A stretch of DNA of 64,000 nucleotides, from NCBI GenBank assembly GCA_900635465.1, contig LR134135.1, forward strand, positions 1,302,001 through 1,366,000, in the 5' to 3' direction. Below the pieces are notes generated by a model. The model made no database searches. It saw nothing but the letters and a program-made list of their open reading frames with translations, and was not told the origin of the DNA. The position numbers and the translations under genes were made by a program. The number at the start of each line of letters is the position of its first letter. Position 1 is the first letter of the stretch. Positions 29,244 to 38,559 of the stretch are shown piece after piece. The DNA comes from Lelliottia amnigena. GTDB taxonomy: Bacteria > Pseudomonadota > Gammaproteobacteria > Enterobacterales > Enterobacteriaceae.

Positions 29244-29717
29244 ATGAACAGTCGCGCAGGTAAGCCAACTACAAAAAAAAAGACGCAACTGGTGAATGTT
29301 GAAGAGCACGTTGAAGGGTTTCGTCAGGTGCGTGAGGCGCACCGTCGCGAATTAATTGATGACTACGTTGAGCTGATTTCGGATCTCTTTCGCGAAGTCG
29401 GAGAAGCCCGTCAGGTGGATATGGCCGCACGCCTTGGCGTCTCTCAGCCTACGGTCGCGAAAATGTTAAAACGCCTGGCGTCAGTGGGACTGATCGAAAT
29501 GATCCCCTGGCGGGGTGTTTTCCTGACGCCAGAAGGGGAAAAACTGGCCCAGGAAAGCCGCGAGCGCCATCAGATTGTCGAAAATTTTTTGCTGGTGCTG
29601 GGCGTGAGCCAGGATACGGCCCGCCGTGATTCGGAAGGGATTGAGCATCACGTCAGTGAAGAGACGCTGGAGAGATTCCGCGAATTTACGCTTAAATACG
29701 GTACCCCTGCTGAATGA
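29244..29717 (+). CDS. mntR: manganese-responsive regulator MntR
   Basis: 157 residues of the DtxR/MntR family: winged helix (about 35-95; [17 protein letters not shown]) and a metal-binding dimerisation domain with [12 protein letters not shown]. Mn2+-bound MntR represses mntH, mntR and mntS and activates mntP in E. coli. The stop overlaps the ybiR ATG as ATGA. Confidence 0.96.
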   Translation: MNSRAGKPTTKKKTQLVNVEEHVEGFRQVREAHRRELIDDYVELISDLFREVGEARQVDMAARLGVSQPTVAKMLKRLASVGLIEMIPWRGVFLTPEGEKLAQESRERHQIVENFLLVLGVSQDTARRDSEGIEHHVSEETLERFREFTLKYGTPAE

Positions 29718-30814
29718 ACATCCCTGGACTGCAGGCGCTTGCACGCGATCGCTTTTTCCATCTGCTACTCGTTATTGGCGTCGGGCTGAGCTTTTTCGTG
29801 CCCTTTGCGCCAAAAGGCTGGCCTGAGGCCATCGACTGGCACACGATCATTACCCTCAGCGGGCTGATGATGCTCACCAAAGGCGTTGAGCTCAGCGGTT
29901 ATTTTGATGTCTTGGGGCGCAAAACGGTGCGTCGGTTTGCTACCGAACGCAAATTAGCCCTGTTTATGGTGCTGGCCGCCGCGCTGCTCTCCACGTTTCT
30001 GACCAACGATGTGGCGCTTTTCATCGTGGTGCCGCTCACCCTGACGTTACGCAAGCTCTGCGAAATCCCGGTTAACCGGCTGATTATCTTTGAAGCGCTG
30101 GCCGTTAATGCCGGATCGCTACTGACGCCAATTGGTAACCCGCAAAACATTTTGCTGTGGGGACGCTCGGGGCTGTCGTTCGCGGCCTTTACCTGGCAAA
30201 TGGCACCGCTGGCGCTCGCCATGATGGCATCGCTGCTGGTGGTGTGTTGGTTCGCGTTTCCCAATAAAGCACTCAATTATCATAGCGGAAGCGTGACTCC
30301 CCAGTGGAAGCCGCGTCTGGTGTGGGGTTGTCTGGCCCTGTATATCGTTTTCCTGACAGCCCTTGAAATGAAGTTCGCACTCTGGGGCGCTTTGCTGGTG
30401 GCGGCGGGCTTTTTGGTGCTGGCACGTCGTGTGCTGATAAGCGTCGACTGGACGTTGCTGCTGGTTTTTATCGCCATGTTTATCGATGTGCATCTGTTGA
30501 TTCAGCTGCCCGCTTTGCAGGGCGCGCTGCACAGCGTGACCGATTTGTCACCTCTCGGACTGTGGCTGACGGCAATCGGGTTGTCGCAATTCATCAGTAA
30601 CGTGCCCTCCACCATCTTGCTGATCAACTACGTGCCGCCCACCGTGCTTTTAGCCTGGGCCGTGAACGTCGGAGGATTTGGCCTGTTGCCTGGGTCTCTG
30701 GCGAACCTGATCGCGCTCAGAATGGCGAACGATCGCCGTATCTGGTGGCGTTTTCACGTTTGGTCGCTGCCAATGCTCATCTGGGCGGCACTGATTGGCT
30801 TTATGCTGGTTTAG
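29714..30814 (+). CDS. ybiR: ArsB/NhaD-superfamily anion permease YbiR
   Basis: 366 residues with about ten membrane segments and conserved [12 protein letters not shown] (about 93-104) and TPIGNPQN (about 137-144) motifs of the ArsB/CitM permease superfamily. The substrate is unknown; linkage to mntR in one transcript suggests a metal- or anion-related role, which is inference. The ATG overlaps the mntR stop. Confidence 0.93.
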   Translation: MNIPGLQALARDRFFHLLLVIGVGLSFFVPFAPKGWPEAIDWHTIITLSGLMMLTKGVELSGYFDVLGRKTVRRFATERKLALFMVLAAALLSTFLTNDVALFIVVPLTLTLRKLCEIPVNRLIIFEALAVNAGSLLTPIGNPQNILLWGRSGLSFAAFTWQMAPLALAMMASLLVVCWFAFPNKALNYHSGSVTPQWKPRLVWGCLALYIVFLTALEMKFALWGALLVAAGFLVLARRVLISVDWTLLLVFIAMFIDVHLLIQLPALQGALHSVTDLSPLGLWLTAIGLSQFISNVPSTILLINYVPPTVLLAWAVNVGGFGLLPGSLANLIALRMANDRRIWWRFHVWSLPMLIWAALIGFMLV

Positions 30815-30859
30815 AGAAATGGGCAAGAAATAGACAGGAACGACACATTCGCAATCGGG

Positions 30860-30883
30860 ACCAGAGAGGTATAACTCTCTGGT
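30860..30883. promoter_or_regulatory. palindrome between ybiR and the aldo/keto reductase
   Basis: ACCAGAGAG and CTCTCTGGT form a perfect nine-base-pair dyad around GTATAA, 32 bases upstream of the reductase ATG, followed by AGCTTTT. It could be the ybiR terminator or a dyad operator for the reductase gene. Confidence 0.6.
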
Positions 30884-30915
30884 AGCTTTTAAACGAAGAT
30901 TGCGAGGAGCGTCGT

Positions 30916-31956
30916 ATGCGTTATCAAAAACTGGGTAATACGGGTCTGTTTGTTTCCGAGCTGTGCCTTGGCACCATGACGTTCGGGGGTGAAGACGGCA
31001 TGTGGGGCAAGATTGGTCAGCTTCAGCAAAGCGATGCCGAAAAGCTGGTAGGGCGTGCGCTGGATGCGGGAATCAACTTTATTGATACCGCCAATGTCTA
31101 TTCAGAAGGGCGCTCGGAAATCATTACCGGGCAGGCGCTGAAAAACCTGAAAATTCCGCGTGAAAATGTGGTTGTCGCCACCAAAGTCTTTGGCGAAACC
31201 GGCACGGCAGGCGTTAACTCTCGCGGCAGCTCGCGATATCACATCATCAACAGTGCCAAAGAGAGCCTGCGCCGCATGCAGCTCGATCATATCGATCTCT
31301 ATCAACTCCATGGATTTGACCCGGCCACACCGATCGAAGAGACACTTTACGCCCTGGATAATCTGGTCCAACACGGTCACGTGCGCTACATCGGTGTGTC
31401 AAACTGGGCGGCCTGGCAAATCGCCAAAGCGCTGGGGATTTCTGAGCGTCTGGGGTTGGCTCGTTTTGCGTCGTTGCAGGCGTATTACACCATCGCCGGG
31501 CGCGACCTTGAGCGTGAGCTGGTGCCGATGATGCAAAGCGAAAACGTGGGATTAATGGTCTGGAGTCCATTAGCAGGGGGATTGCTGAGCGGCAAATACG
31601 ATCGCGACGGCAAAAGCGAAACCGGCGGACGCCGCCTGGAATTTGATTTCCCGCCAGTGGATAAAGACCGGGCATTCGATTGTGTGGATGTGATGCGCGC
31701 GATTGCTGACAGCAAAGGCGTCTCCGTCGCGCAAATCGCGCTGGCGTGGCTGCTGCATCAGAAAGTGGTCAGCAGCGTGATTATTGGCGCAAAACGCATC
31801 GATCAGCTCGACGATAACATTGCCGCAACGGGCATTCGCCTGAGCGAAGATGAGCTGAAACAGCTGGATGCGGTCAGCGCATTGCCGCGTGAATATCCAG
31901 GCTGGATGCTGGAGCGCCAGGGTGAATATCGTCGCAATCAGTTAGCCCAGCAGTAA
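30916..31956 (+). CDS. aldo/keto reductase
   Basis: 346 residues of the NADPH-dependent aldo/keto reductase superfamily (TIM barrel). The catalytic tetrad can be read as Asp57, Tyr62, Lys90 and His132, in FIDTANVY, VVATKVF and YQLHGFD. The C-terminal VIIGAKRIDQLDDN matches the cofactor-binding loop of the family. The substrate cannot be told from the sequence. It starts after a GCGAGGAGCG ribosome-binding site, has its own terminator, and is not present at this place in E. coli. Confidence 0.9.
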   Translation: MRYQKLGNTGLFVSELCLGTMTFGGEDGMWGKIGQLQQSDAEKLVGRALDAGINFIDTANVYSEGRSEIITGQALKNLKIPRENVVVATKVFGETGTAGVNSRGSSRYHIINSAKESLRRMQLDHIDLYQLHGFDPATPIEETLYALDNLVQHGHVRYIGVSNWAAWQIAKALGISERLGLARFASLQAYYTIAGRDLERELVPMMQSENVGLMVWSPLAGGLLSGKYDRDGKSETGGRRLEFDFPPVDKDRAFDCVDVMRAIADSKGVSVAQIALAWLLHQKVVSSVIIGAKRIDQLDDNIAATGIRLSEDELKQLDAVSALPREYPGWMLERQGEYRRNQLAQQ

Positions 31957-31974
31957 TCGTTAATTCCGATCTTC

Positions 31975-32007
31975 AAGCCGGATTCGCATGGCGCGTCCGG
32001 CTTTTTT
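31975..32007 (+). terminator. rho-independent terminator after the aldo/keto reductase
   Basis: AAGCCGGA and TCCGGCTT form an eight-base-pair stem, followed by a run of T, 18 bases after the stop. Confidence 0.9.
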
Positions 32008-32064
32008 ATTTCTATCCCGCTCACAAAAAACGATCCTTCTCTTTGATTGATTTTTCATCTTTAG

Positions 32065-32105
32065 CTATATGACTAGTCATGAAATTTAAATGACTAGTCA
32101 TATAG
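32065..32105. promoter_or_regulatory. two identical operators in front of the beta-glucoside locus
   Basis: The 12-base palindrome ATGACTAGTCAT occurs twice, at 32069-32080 and 32090-32101, centres 21 bases apart, that is two helical turns. The outer flanks CTAT and ATAG extend the whole block into a larger inverted repeat. It ends nine bases before the ATG of the GH1 gene and overlaps its ribosome-binding site. The dyad fits a GntR/HutC-type repressor, most simply the GntR protein coded at 34880. Confidence 0.8.
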
Positions 32106-32113
32106 GAGCGAAC

Positions 32114-33490
32114 ATGAATCAATCACTACCAGCGAATTTTTTATGGGGAAACTCAGTTTCCAGCATGCAGACGGAAGGCGCGTGGAACGAGGGCGGAAAA
32201 GGGATGTCGGTGTATGACATTCGCGAAGCCGGTGAAAACGCATCCGACTGGAAAGTGGCGACCGATTCGTACCATCGCTACAAAGAAGACTTTGATTTAA
32301 TGCAGGATCTGGGCATGAACTGCTATCGTTTCCAGATCGCCTGGAGCCGCGTTTGCCCGCAGGGTGATGGCGAGTTTAACGACGAAGGCATCGCCTTTTA
32401 CGACCGGTTCATTAACGATCTGATCGCGCGCGGTATTGAGCCGATGGTGTGCCTGTACCACTTCGACATGCCGCTGGCGCTGGCGAATGAATACAACGGA
32501 TTTATGGACAGACGAGTGATGGACGCATTTATCCGTTACGGCAAAAAAATGATCGACTGCTTCGGCGACCGTGTGAAGTACTGGTTGACCTACAACGAGC
32601 AGAACATCTTCCATATGCCGGAAGCCTTCCGTGTGTCAGGCTATATGCAGGGCGAGCAAACCCTGCGCGAGCTGTACCAAATCCAGCATCACACGATGGT
32701 GGGGCATATGGCACTGACCGAATATTTGCATCAGACGAAACCCGGTCAGTTGATGGGCGGCATGCTGGCGCATCAGCTGATTTACCCTGCTACCTGCAAG
32801 CCGCGCGACATCTTCTGCGCGCAGCAATATGACGAATTCCTCAACCAGAATCTGCTGCGCGTCTTTGCCGGTCAGGGCTACAGCCCAGCGGTGATGGCGG
32901 TCGTAGAGCAGCAGGGCTTCAGCGAAATCTATCGTGCAGAGGATTTGGCGCTGCTGGCGCGCACTAAAAATGACTACATGGCCTTTAGCTATTACGCCAG
33001 TAAAACGCTGGACAGCGATCCGATTCCAGAAGGCACACCCGTCAATTATTACCTCGCACACGGCGAAAAAAATAACCCGTTCCTGAAGGCCACCGAATGG
33101 AACTGGCAAATCGATCCGCTGGGCTTTCGCACGATTATCACCCGCTACTACAACGACTGGCGTTTACCGGTATTCCCGATAGAAAACGGGATCGGCGTTA
33201 TCGAATCCTGGGATGGCGTCAATCCGGTCGAAGACGACTACCGCATTGACTATCACCGCAAGCATTTTGACGCCATGAAAGCGGCCATATTTGAAGACGG
33301 TGCGCAAGTCATCGGTTATCTCGGCTGGGGATTGATCGATATTCTCAGTTCACAGGGGGATATGCGTAAGCGCTACGGCGTGGTGTATGTAAACCGTGAA
33401 AACCACGATCTCAAAGACCTGAAACGCGTGCCGAAAAAAAGCTACGCCTGGTTGAAACAGGTCATCCATAGTAACGGACGCGATTTGTAA
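32114..33490 (+). CDS. GH1 6-phospho-beta-glucosidase
   Basis: 458 residues of glycoside hydrolase family 1. The acid/base Glu162 is in LTYNEQN and the nucleophile Glu357 in FPIENGIG. A Ser-x6-Lys-x-Tyr pattern in SSQGDMRKRYG near the C-terminus matches the phosphate-binding site of 6-phospho-glycosidases, so the substrate should be a phosphorylated beta-glucoside delivered by a PTS. The ATG at 32114 has an AGGAG site; the longer frame would start within the operators. It heads a three-gene locus with PTS EIIC and GntR genes. It is not at this site in E. coli. Confidence 0.92.
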   Translation: MNQSLPANFLWGNSVSSMQTEGAWNEGGKGMSVYDIREAGENASDWKVATDSYHRYKEDFDLMQDLGMNCYRFQIAWSRVCPQGDGEFNDEGIAFYDRFINDLIARGIEPMVCLYHFDMPLALANEYNGFMDRRVMDAFIRYGKKMIDCFGDRVKYWLTYNEQNIFHMPEAFRVSGYMQGEQTLRELYQIQHHTMVGHMALTEYLHQTKPGQLMGGMLAHQLIYPATCKPRDIFCAQQYDEFLNQNLLRVFAGQGYSPAVMAVVEQQGFSEIYRAEDLALLARTKNDYMAFSYYASKTLDSDPIPEGTPVNYYLAHGEKNNPFLKATEWNWQIDPLGFRTIITRYYNDWRLPVFPIENGIGVIESWDGVNPVEDDYRIDYHRKHFDAMKAAIFEDGAQVIGYLGWGLIDILSSQGDMRKRYGVVYVNRENHDLKDLKRVPKKSYAWLKQVIHSNGRDL

Positions 33491-33540
33491 GTCGTACGCT
33501 GCCGGACCGTTTTTGTGACTGATTGATGGGAATATCCGCT

Positions 33541-34869
33541 ATGTCTGATACAAAAATCACACCTGCGATGCAGTCTTTTGTTGATAAGTTTGTTGAGTTC
33601 TCAGCGCGCCTGGCAAACCAGGTGCACTTACGTTCTCTGCGCGACGCTTTTGCCACGGTCATGCCCATATTCATTCTCGCCGGGCTTGCGGTGCTGGTGA
33701 ATAACGTGGTGTTTCCGTGGGTGCTTGAGGGCGACACGCTCGCCGAGTTTAAAGTGTGGGGCGAGGCGATCATTAACGGCACGCTGAATATCGCGGCGCT
33801 GCTGTTAGCGCCGATGATCGCCTGGTCGCTGGCACGCAACAAAGACTTCGACAATCCGGTCTCGGCAGTGGTTATCGCTGTCAGCAGTTTTATCATTATG
33901 ATGCCGATGCAATTACAGCTGGTTCCCGTGGGGAGTCAGACGGCGGTGAACGTCACGCAGGTACTGACGTTCTCCAATATTGGCTCGACGGGGATCTTTG
34001 CAGGAGTACTCATTGGCCTGCTTTCTACCGAAATTTTTATCGCGATATCTCGCATAAAATCGCTGCACATTTCGCTGGGCGAGAACGTGCCGCCAGCAGT
34101 CAGTAAATCGTTTACCACGCTAATCCCCACGATCATTACGCTCTCTCTGTTTGCCGTGCTGGCAGCGCTGCTCGCCAACGTGCTGCACACGGATCTGATT
34201 CACCTGATCACGACGTTTATCCAGCAGCCGCTGCGGTTGATCAACACCAGCCTGCCGGGCACGCTTTTTATCTACAGCTTTGGTAATTTCTTGTTTACGC
34301 TGGGGATTCATCAGTCGGTGGTGAACAGCGTGATTCTGGAACCGTTCTTGTTGATCAACACCAACGAGAACATGATCGCGTTCGCCAACGGGCAGCCGAT
34401 TCCGCATATTATCAACAATATATTTGTCCCCACCTTCGGCATGATTGGCGGAACCGGAAGTACCATTTCGCTGCTGATTGCGATTTTTATCTTTGCACGA
34501 CAAAATTCGTCAAAGCAGGTTGCGCGGCTGTCGTTGGCGCCAGGACTGTTCAATATCAACGAGCCGGTAATTTTTGGCCTGCCGATCGTGTTTAACCTGC
34601 CGCTGATGATTCCGTTTGTCCTGCTGCCGGCCATCGGCATTTATTTTGCCTGGCTCTGTACCACGCTCGGACTGATGTCCCGCTGTGTCGTGATGATCCC
34701 GTGGACAACACCGCCAATACTCAGCGCCTGGCTGGCGACGGCCGGAGACTGGCGCGCGGTGGTGGTGCAGTTGGCAATCATTGTATTTGGTGTATTCTTC
34801 TACCTGCCTTTCCTCAAGATTGCAGAGCGAGTGGCGTTGAAAAACAGTGTGATAGCGGATCAATCATAA
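33541..34869 (+). CDS. PTS lactose/cellobiose-type permease EIIC
   Basis: 442 residues with about ten membrane segments and the PTS EIIC signatures of the lactose/cellobiose family (FTLGIHQSVVNSVILEP, NEPVIFGLP). It would import a beta-glucoside with phosphorylation. No EIIA or EIIB domain is fused or nearby, so these must come from another locus, for example chb. The ATG at 33541 (MSDTKITPAMQ) is chosen over an earlier TTG six codons upstream. It lies 50 bases after the GH1 gene and ten bases before the regulator gene. Confidence 0.9.
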   Translation: MSDTKITPAMQSFVDKFVEFSARLANQVHLRSLRDAFATVMPIFILAGLAVLVNNVVFPWVLEGDTLAEFKVWGEAIINGTLNIAALLLAPMIAWSLARNKDFDNPVSAVVIAVSSFIIMMPMQLQLVPVGSQTAVNVTQVLTFSNIGSTGIFAGVLIGLLSTEIFIAISRIKSLHISLGENVPPAVSKSFTTLIPTIITLSLFAVLAALLANVLHTDLIHLITTFIQQPLRLINTSLPGTLFIYSFGNFLFTLGIHQSVVNSVILEPFLLINTNENMIAFANGQPIPHIINNIFVPTFGMIGGTGSTISLLIAIFIFARQNSSKQVARLSLAPGLFNINEPVIFGLPIVFNLPLMIPFVLLPAIGIYFAWLCTTLGLMSRCVVMIPWTTPPILSAWLATAGDWRAVVVQLAIIVFGVFFYLPFLKIAERVALKNSVIADQS

Positions 34870-34879
34870 GGAAAAGGCG

Positions 34880-35596
34880 ATGGCGGCGAAGTACATCACC
34901 ATAGCGCGGGAAATCAAAAAACGCATTATCAGTCAGCAGTATGCCGCCAACGAACCGTTGCCCGACCAGTTTGCGCTGGCGGCGGAGTTCAGCACCAGCC
35001 GCATGACGATTCAGCAGGCCATGCGCCAGCTGATTGTGGAAGGGCTGGTGTATACGCGCCAGGGGCAGGGGACATTTATCCGTAAAAACTTCCTGCAGCT
35101 ATCGCAGTGGGATCTTTCCGGAAGCGACTATTTTGGTGCGACCAAAACCTGGGAACATCTTGGAACGGTCAGCAGCAAAGTGGTGCATTTCGAACTGCGT
35201 TTTCCGAATGAGAAAGAGCAGTCTTCGCTGATGATTAATGTCGATACGCCCGTTTATGATTTTATCCGTTTGCGCTCGCTCAACGGCGAGCCGATGTCGC
35301 TGGATTCAACCGTGATGCCGCTGAATCTGGTGCCGGGCCTGAACAAAGCGCACCTTGAAAGCTCGGTATTTCAGTACGTTCAGGAGACGCTGGGGCTGAA
35401 AATTATGGGGTCGTATCGGGTGGTCCGTGCGTTAAAACCGACGGCGCTTGATATGCAGCATCTGCTGTGTGAACAAACCGATCCGGTACTGGAAGTCGAG
35501 CAGGTTATCTATCTGGAAGACGGTACGCCGCTGGAATATGCCCACTGCCACTACCGCTACGATCACGGCGGGATAGTTATCGTGAATAACGGATAA
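34880..35596 (+). CDS. GntR-family transcriptional regulator with UTRA domain
   Basis: 238 residues: an N-terminal GntR winged helix (about 1-70; EFSTSRMTIQQAMRQLIVEG, and GQGTFI) and a C-terminal UTRA ligand domain (about 90-230) as in HutC/TreR-type regulators. It is the third gene of the beta-glucoside locus and probably binds the tandem operators at 32065-32105, sensing the phosphorylated sugar. That is inference from gene order. Confidence 0.92.
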   Translation: MAAKYITIAREIKKRIISQQYAANEPLPDQFALAAEFSTSRMTIQQAMRQLIVEGLVYTRQGQGTFIRKNFLQLSQWDLSGSDYFGATKTWEHLGTVSSKVVHFELRFPNEKEQSSLMINVDTPVYDFIRLRSLNGEPMSLDSTVMPLNLVPGLNKAHLESSVFQYVQETLGLKIMGSYRVVRALKPTALDMQHLLCEQTDPVLEVEQVIYLEDGTPLEYAHCHYRYDHGGIVIVNNG

Positions 35597-35600
35597 TAAA

Positions 35601-35627
35601 AAAGCGGGCTAAAAGCCCGCTTTTTTT
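35601..35627. terminator. bidirectional terminator between gntR-type gene and ldtB
   Basis: AAAGCGGGCT and AGCCCGCTTT form a ten-base-pair stem with an AAA loop, with T-runs on both strands, between two convergent genes. Confidence 0.92.
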
Positions 35628-35642
35628 ATGCCGCGATTCGAA

Positions 35643-36563
35643 TCAGTTCAAACGAACCGGCATCCCTGAGCGGTTCTGCACGGCCTGATCAACAACCGTC
35701 GCTTCAACGTCTGGCTGGGTAGTTACAGCCTGCACGTTGCTCTTCAGATTAATCGGTACGATTTCATTGTTATTAATCTGGTCTTCGCTGGTAGAGAGCG
35801 GGTTATGCACCTCAATGTAGCGGCTGCCATCCGGCTCAGAAGTGGCTTTGACAGGCTCATTGATGAACTGCACGCGCGTCCCGACTGGCACGTTCTCGAA
35901 CAGGAATTTGATATCGTCGTTACGCAGACGCACACAGCCGTGGCTGACGCGCAGGCCGATACCAAAGTTGGCGTTAGTACCGTGGATTGCATACAGACGG
36001 CCAATGTACAGCGCGTACAGACCCATAGGGTTGTCCGGGCCCGCAGGCACAACGGCTGGCAGCGGTTCGCCGGCAGCGATGTATTCTGCGTGCATTTTCG
36101 CGGTAGGCGTCCAGGTTGGACCCGCTTTTTTACGTTCGACTTTAGTGGTCCAGTTCAGCGGGGTATCTTTGCCCAACTGACCAATACCAATCGGCAGAAC
36201 GATCACGGTATTCGTGCCTTTCGGGTAATAGTACAGACGCATTTCCGCGCTGTTGATCACGATGCCTTCATGGACGGTGTCCGGCAGAATCAGCTGCTGA
36301 GGGATGTTCAGCACGGTGCCCGCTTTCGGCAGATACGGGTCAACGCCCGGGTTTGCTTCCAGCATATTAGACAGGCCCAACTGATATTCAGCTGCAAAAT
36401 ATTCCAGCGGCTGGTCGTTGCCTTCCGGCACGATAACCACCTGGTTTTGACCCACCAGACGGCTACCGTCTGTCGGCAGCGGATAAGTTACCGCAGAAGC
36501 GGTATTGCAAAAACCTACTACGGCTAACGCCGCCGCAAAAAGCGTTGATAATTTCATATTCAT
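35643..36563 (-). CDS. ldtB: L,D-transpeptidase LdtB
   Basis: 306 residues: signal peptide [20 protein letters not shown] with cleavage near TASA, a LysM-like region and a YkuD domain with HGTN and the catalytic SHGCVRL motif (Cys near residue 217). In E. coli LdtB (YbiS) links Braun lipoprotein to peptidoglycan in the periplasm. It matches over the whole length. In E. coli it follows ybiR directly; here the reductase and beta-glucoside genes lie between them. Confidence 0.96.
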   Translation of the reverse strand: MNMKLSTLFAAALAVVGFCNTASAVTYPLPTDGSRLVGQNQVVIVPEGNDQPLEYFAAEYQLGLSNMLEANPGVDPYLPKAGTVLNIPQQLILPDTVHEGIVINSAEMRLYYYPKGTNTVIVLPIGIGQLGKDTPLNWTTKVERKKAGPTWTPTAKMHAEYIAAGEPLPAVVPAGPDNPMGLYALYIGRLYAIHGTNANFGIGLRVSHGCVRLRNDDIKFLFENVPVGTRVQFINEPVKATSEPDGSRYIEVHNPLSTSEDQINNNEIVPINLKSNVQAVTTQPDVEATVVDQAVQNRSGMPVRLN

Positions 36564-36785
36564 GTTATGCGAGGTATCTTTGCCACTCTGGCGATTAGTT
36601 GATGAGTCTGAGTCAGTGATGGGAGCGCATTATATGTGCATTCCCTCCCCCTGGGAATTCAGATGTGTACGAAATCACATTTTTTTCACTTTCGTTAAAG
36701 TTTAGCGGTTCGCTGCAACACGGGATCTCATTTAGGAATTGTGGCATAATGATGTGTTTATCACACTTTTTCGCAGGAATCTCCC

Positions 36786-38381
36786 GTGTTAGTTACCAGC
36801 AACATCACTATGCAGTTTGGCAGTAAGCCGCTGTTTGAAAACATTTCCGTCAAGTTTGGCGGCGGCAACCGTTACGGCCTGATTGGTGCCAACGGTAGCG
36901 GAAAATCCACCTTTATGAAGATTCTCGGCGGCGATCTCGAGCCAACGCTCGGCAACGTGTCGCTGGATCCGAACGAACGTCTCGGTAAGCTTCGCCAGGA
37001 CCAGTTCGCCTTTGAAGAGTTTTCGGTACTCGACACTGTGATCATGGGACACGGGGAACTGTGGGAAGTGAAACAGGAGCGTGACCGCATTTACGCTCTG
37101 GCAGAAATGAGTGAAGAAGACGGCTATAAAGTGGCCGACCTCGAAGTCCTCTACGGTGAGATGGACGGTTACTCTTCCGAATCCCGCGCGGGCGAACTGC
37201 TCCTCGGTGTCGGTATTCCCGTTGAGCAACATTACGGCCTGATGAGCGAAGTCGCGCCGGGCTGGAAACTGCGCGTGCTGTTAGCCCAGGCGCTGTTCTC
37301 TAACCCAGAAATTCTGCTGCTTGATGAAACCGACGAACAACCTGGACATCGATACCATTCGCTGGCTGGAGCAGGTGCTAAACGAACGTGGTAGCACCAT
37401 GATCATCATTTCGCACGACCGTCACTTCCTGAACATGGTCTGCACCCATATGGCTGACCTGGACTACGGCGAGCTGCGCGTTTATCCGGGCAACTACGAC
37501 GAATACATGACGGCAGCGACACAAGCGCGCGAGCGTCTGTTGTCTGATAACGCCAAGAAAAAAGCGCAGATTGCCGATCTGCAATCCTTCGTGAGCCGCT
37601 TTAGTGCCAACGCCTCTAAATCTCGTCAGGCAACGTCTCGTGCCCGTCAGATTGACAAAATTAAGCTGGACGAAGTGAAAGCCTCCAGCCGTCAGAACCC
37701 GTTCATTCGCTTCGAGCAGGACAAGAAATTGTTCCGTAATGCGCTGGAAGTAGAAGCACTGACCAAAGGTTTTGATAACGGCCCTCTGTTCAAAGACTTC
37801 AATTTGCTGCTGGAAGTGGGCGAGAAAATTGCGATTCTGGGTGCCAACGGCGTGGGTAAATCTACGCTGCTGAAAACGCTGGTGGCTGAGCTTCAGCCCG
37901 ATCACGGTACGGTGAAATGGTCTGAAAATGCGCAGATTGGCTATTACGCGCAGGATCACGAATATGAATTCGAAAATGACCTGACCGTATTTGACTGGAT
38001 GAGCCAATGGAAGCAAGAAGGCGACGACGAGCAGGTTATTCGTGGCATTCTTGGCCGTCTGCTGTTCAGCCAGGACGATATCAAAAAGCCTGCGAAAGTG
38101 CTTTCCGGTGGGAAAAAGGTCGCATGCTGTTCGGCAAGCTGATGCTGGAAAAACCAAACATTCTGGTAATGGATGAACCAACGAACCACCTGGATATGGA
38201 ATCTATCGAATCGCTGAACATGGCGCTGGAGATGTATCAGGGGACGCTGGTCTTCGTTTCTCACGACCGTGAGTTTGTCAGCTCGCTGGCGACCCGCGTG
38301 ATTGAGATTACGCCAGAGCGCATCGTGGACTTCACCGGTAACTACGAAGATTATCTGCGCAGTAAAGGCATTGACAACTAA
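36786..38381 (+). pseudogene. ybiT: ABC-F ATPase YbiT, reading frame broken twice
   Basis: The three pieces add up to a full YbiT (about 530 residues), a soluble ABC-F protein with two ATPase domains: Walker [10 protein letters not shown] and GANGVGKST, and the inter-domain linker with [18 protein letters not shown] proteins act on ribosomes. An extra A at about 37327-37329 (GAAACC for GAACC) breaks LLLDEPTNNLD. A missing base near 38112 breaks LSGGEKGRMLF. The start is GTG at 36786, as in E. coli. All motifs outside the two breaks are conserved, so base errors are likely. Confidence 0.9.
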
Positions 38382-38503
38382 TTTCCCGTCGTCTTTCACG
38401 CTACAGCTGCGTTGGCTGCACCTGCGCACCCCGGTCACTGACATATGTCAGCTCCCGGGGATTTGCAGGTTTGCCGCCTTGCTGTAACGCGAAATACTTA
38501 GGG
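38382..38503. repeat. ERIC (intergenic repeat unit) element
   Basis: The stretch just after the ybiT stop matches the ERIC consensus: CACCCCGGTCACTGAC and GTCAGCTCCCGGGGATTTG correspond to the two halves used as ERIC primer sites. The flanking GCTGCGTTGGCTGC and TTGCCGCCTTGCTG are also typical. Length is about 120 bases. The ends are estimated by eye. Confidence 0.85.
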
Positions 38504-38522
38504 AAATACTTCTGTCATGTAG

Positions 38523-38550
38523 GCCGGGTAAGGCGTAGCCGCCACCCGGC
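38523..38550. repeat. REP-type palindromic element
   Basis: GCCGGGTAAGGCGTAG and the following CCGCCACCCGGC form the imperfect hairpin of a repetitive extragenic palindrome. It lies between the ERIC element and the GH31 gene, 10 bases beyond that gene's stop. Confidence 0.85.
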
Positions 38551-38559
38551 AATCAACGA

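Noticed and set aside
38007..38060. Possible separate small gene starting inside ybiT
   Set aside because: Its C-terminal part is simply the YbiT C-terminus after a frameshift; the first codons are YbiT sequence in another frame.
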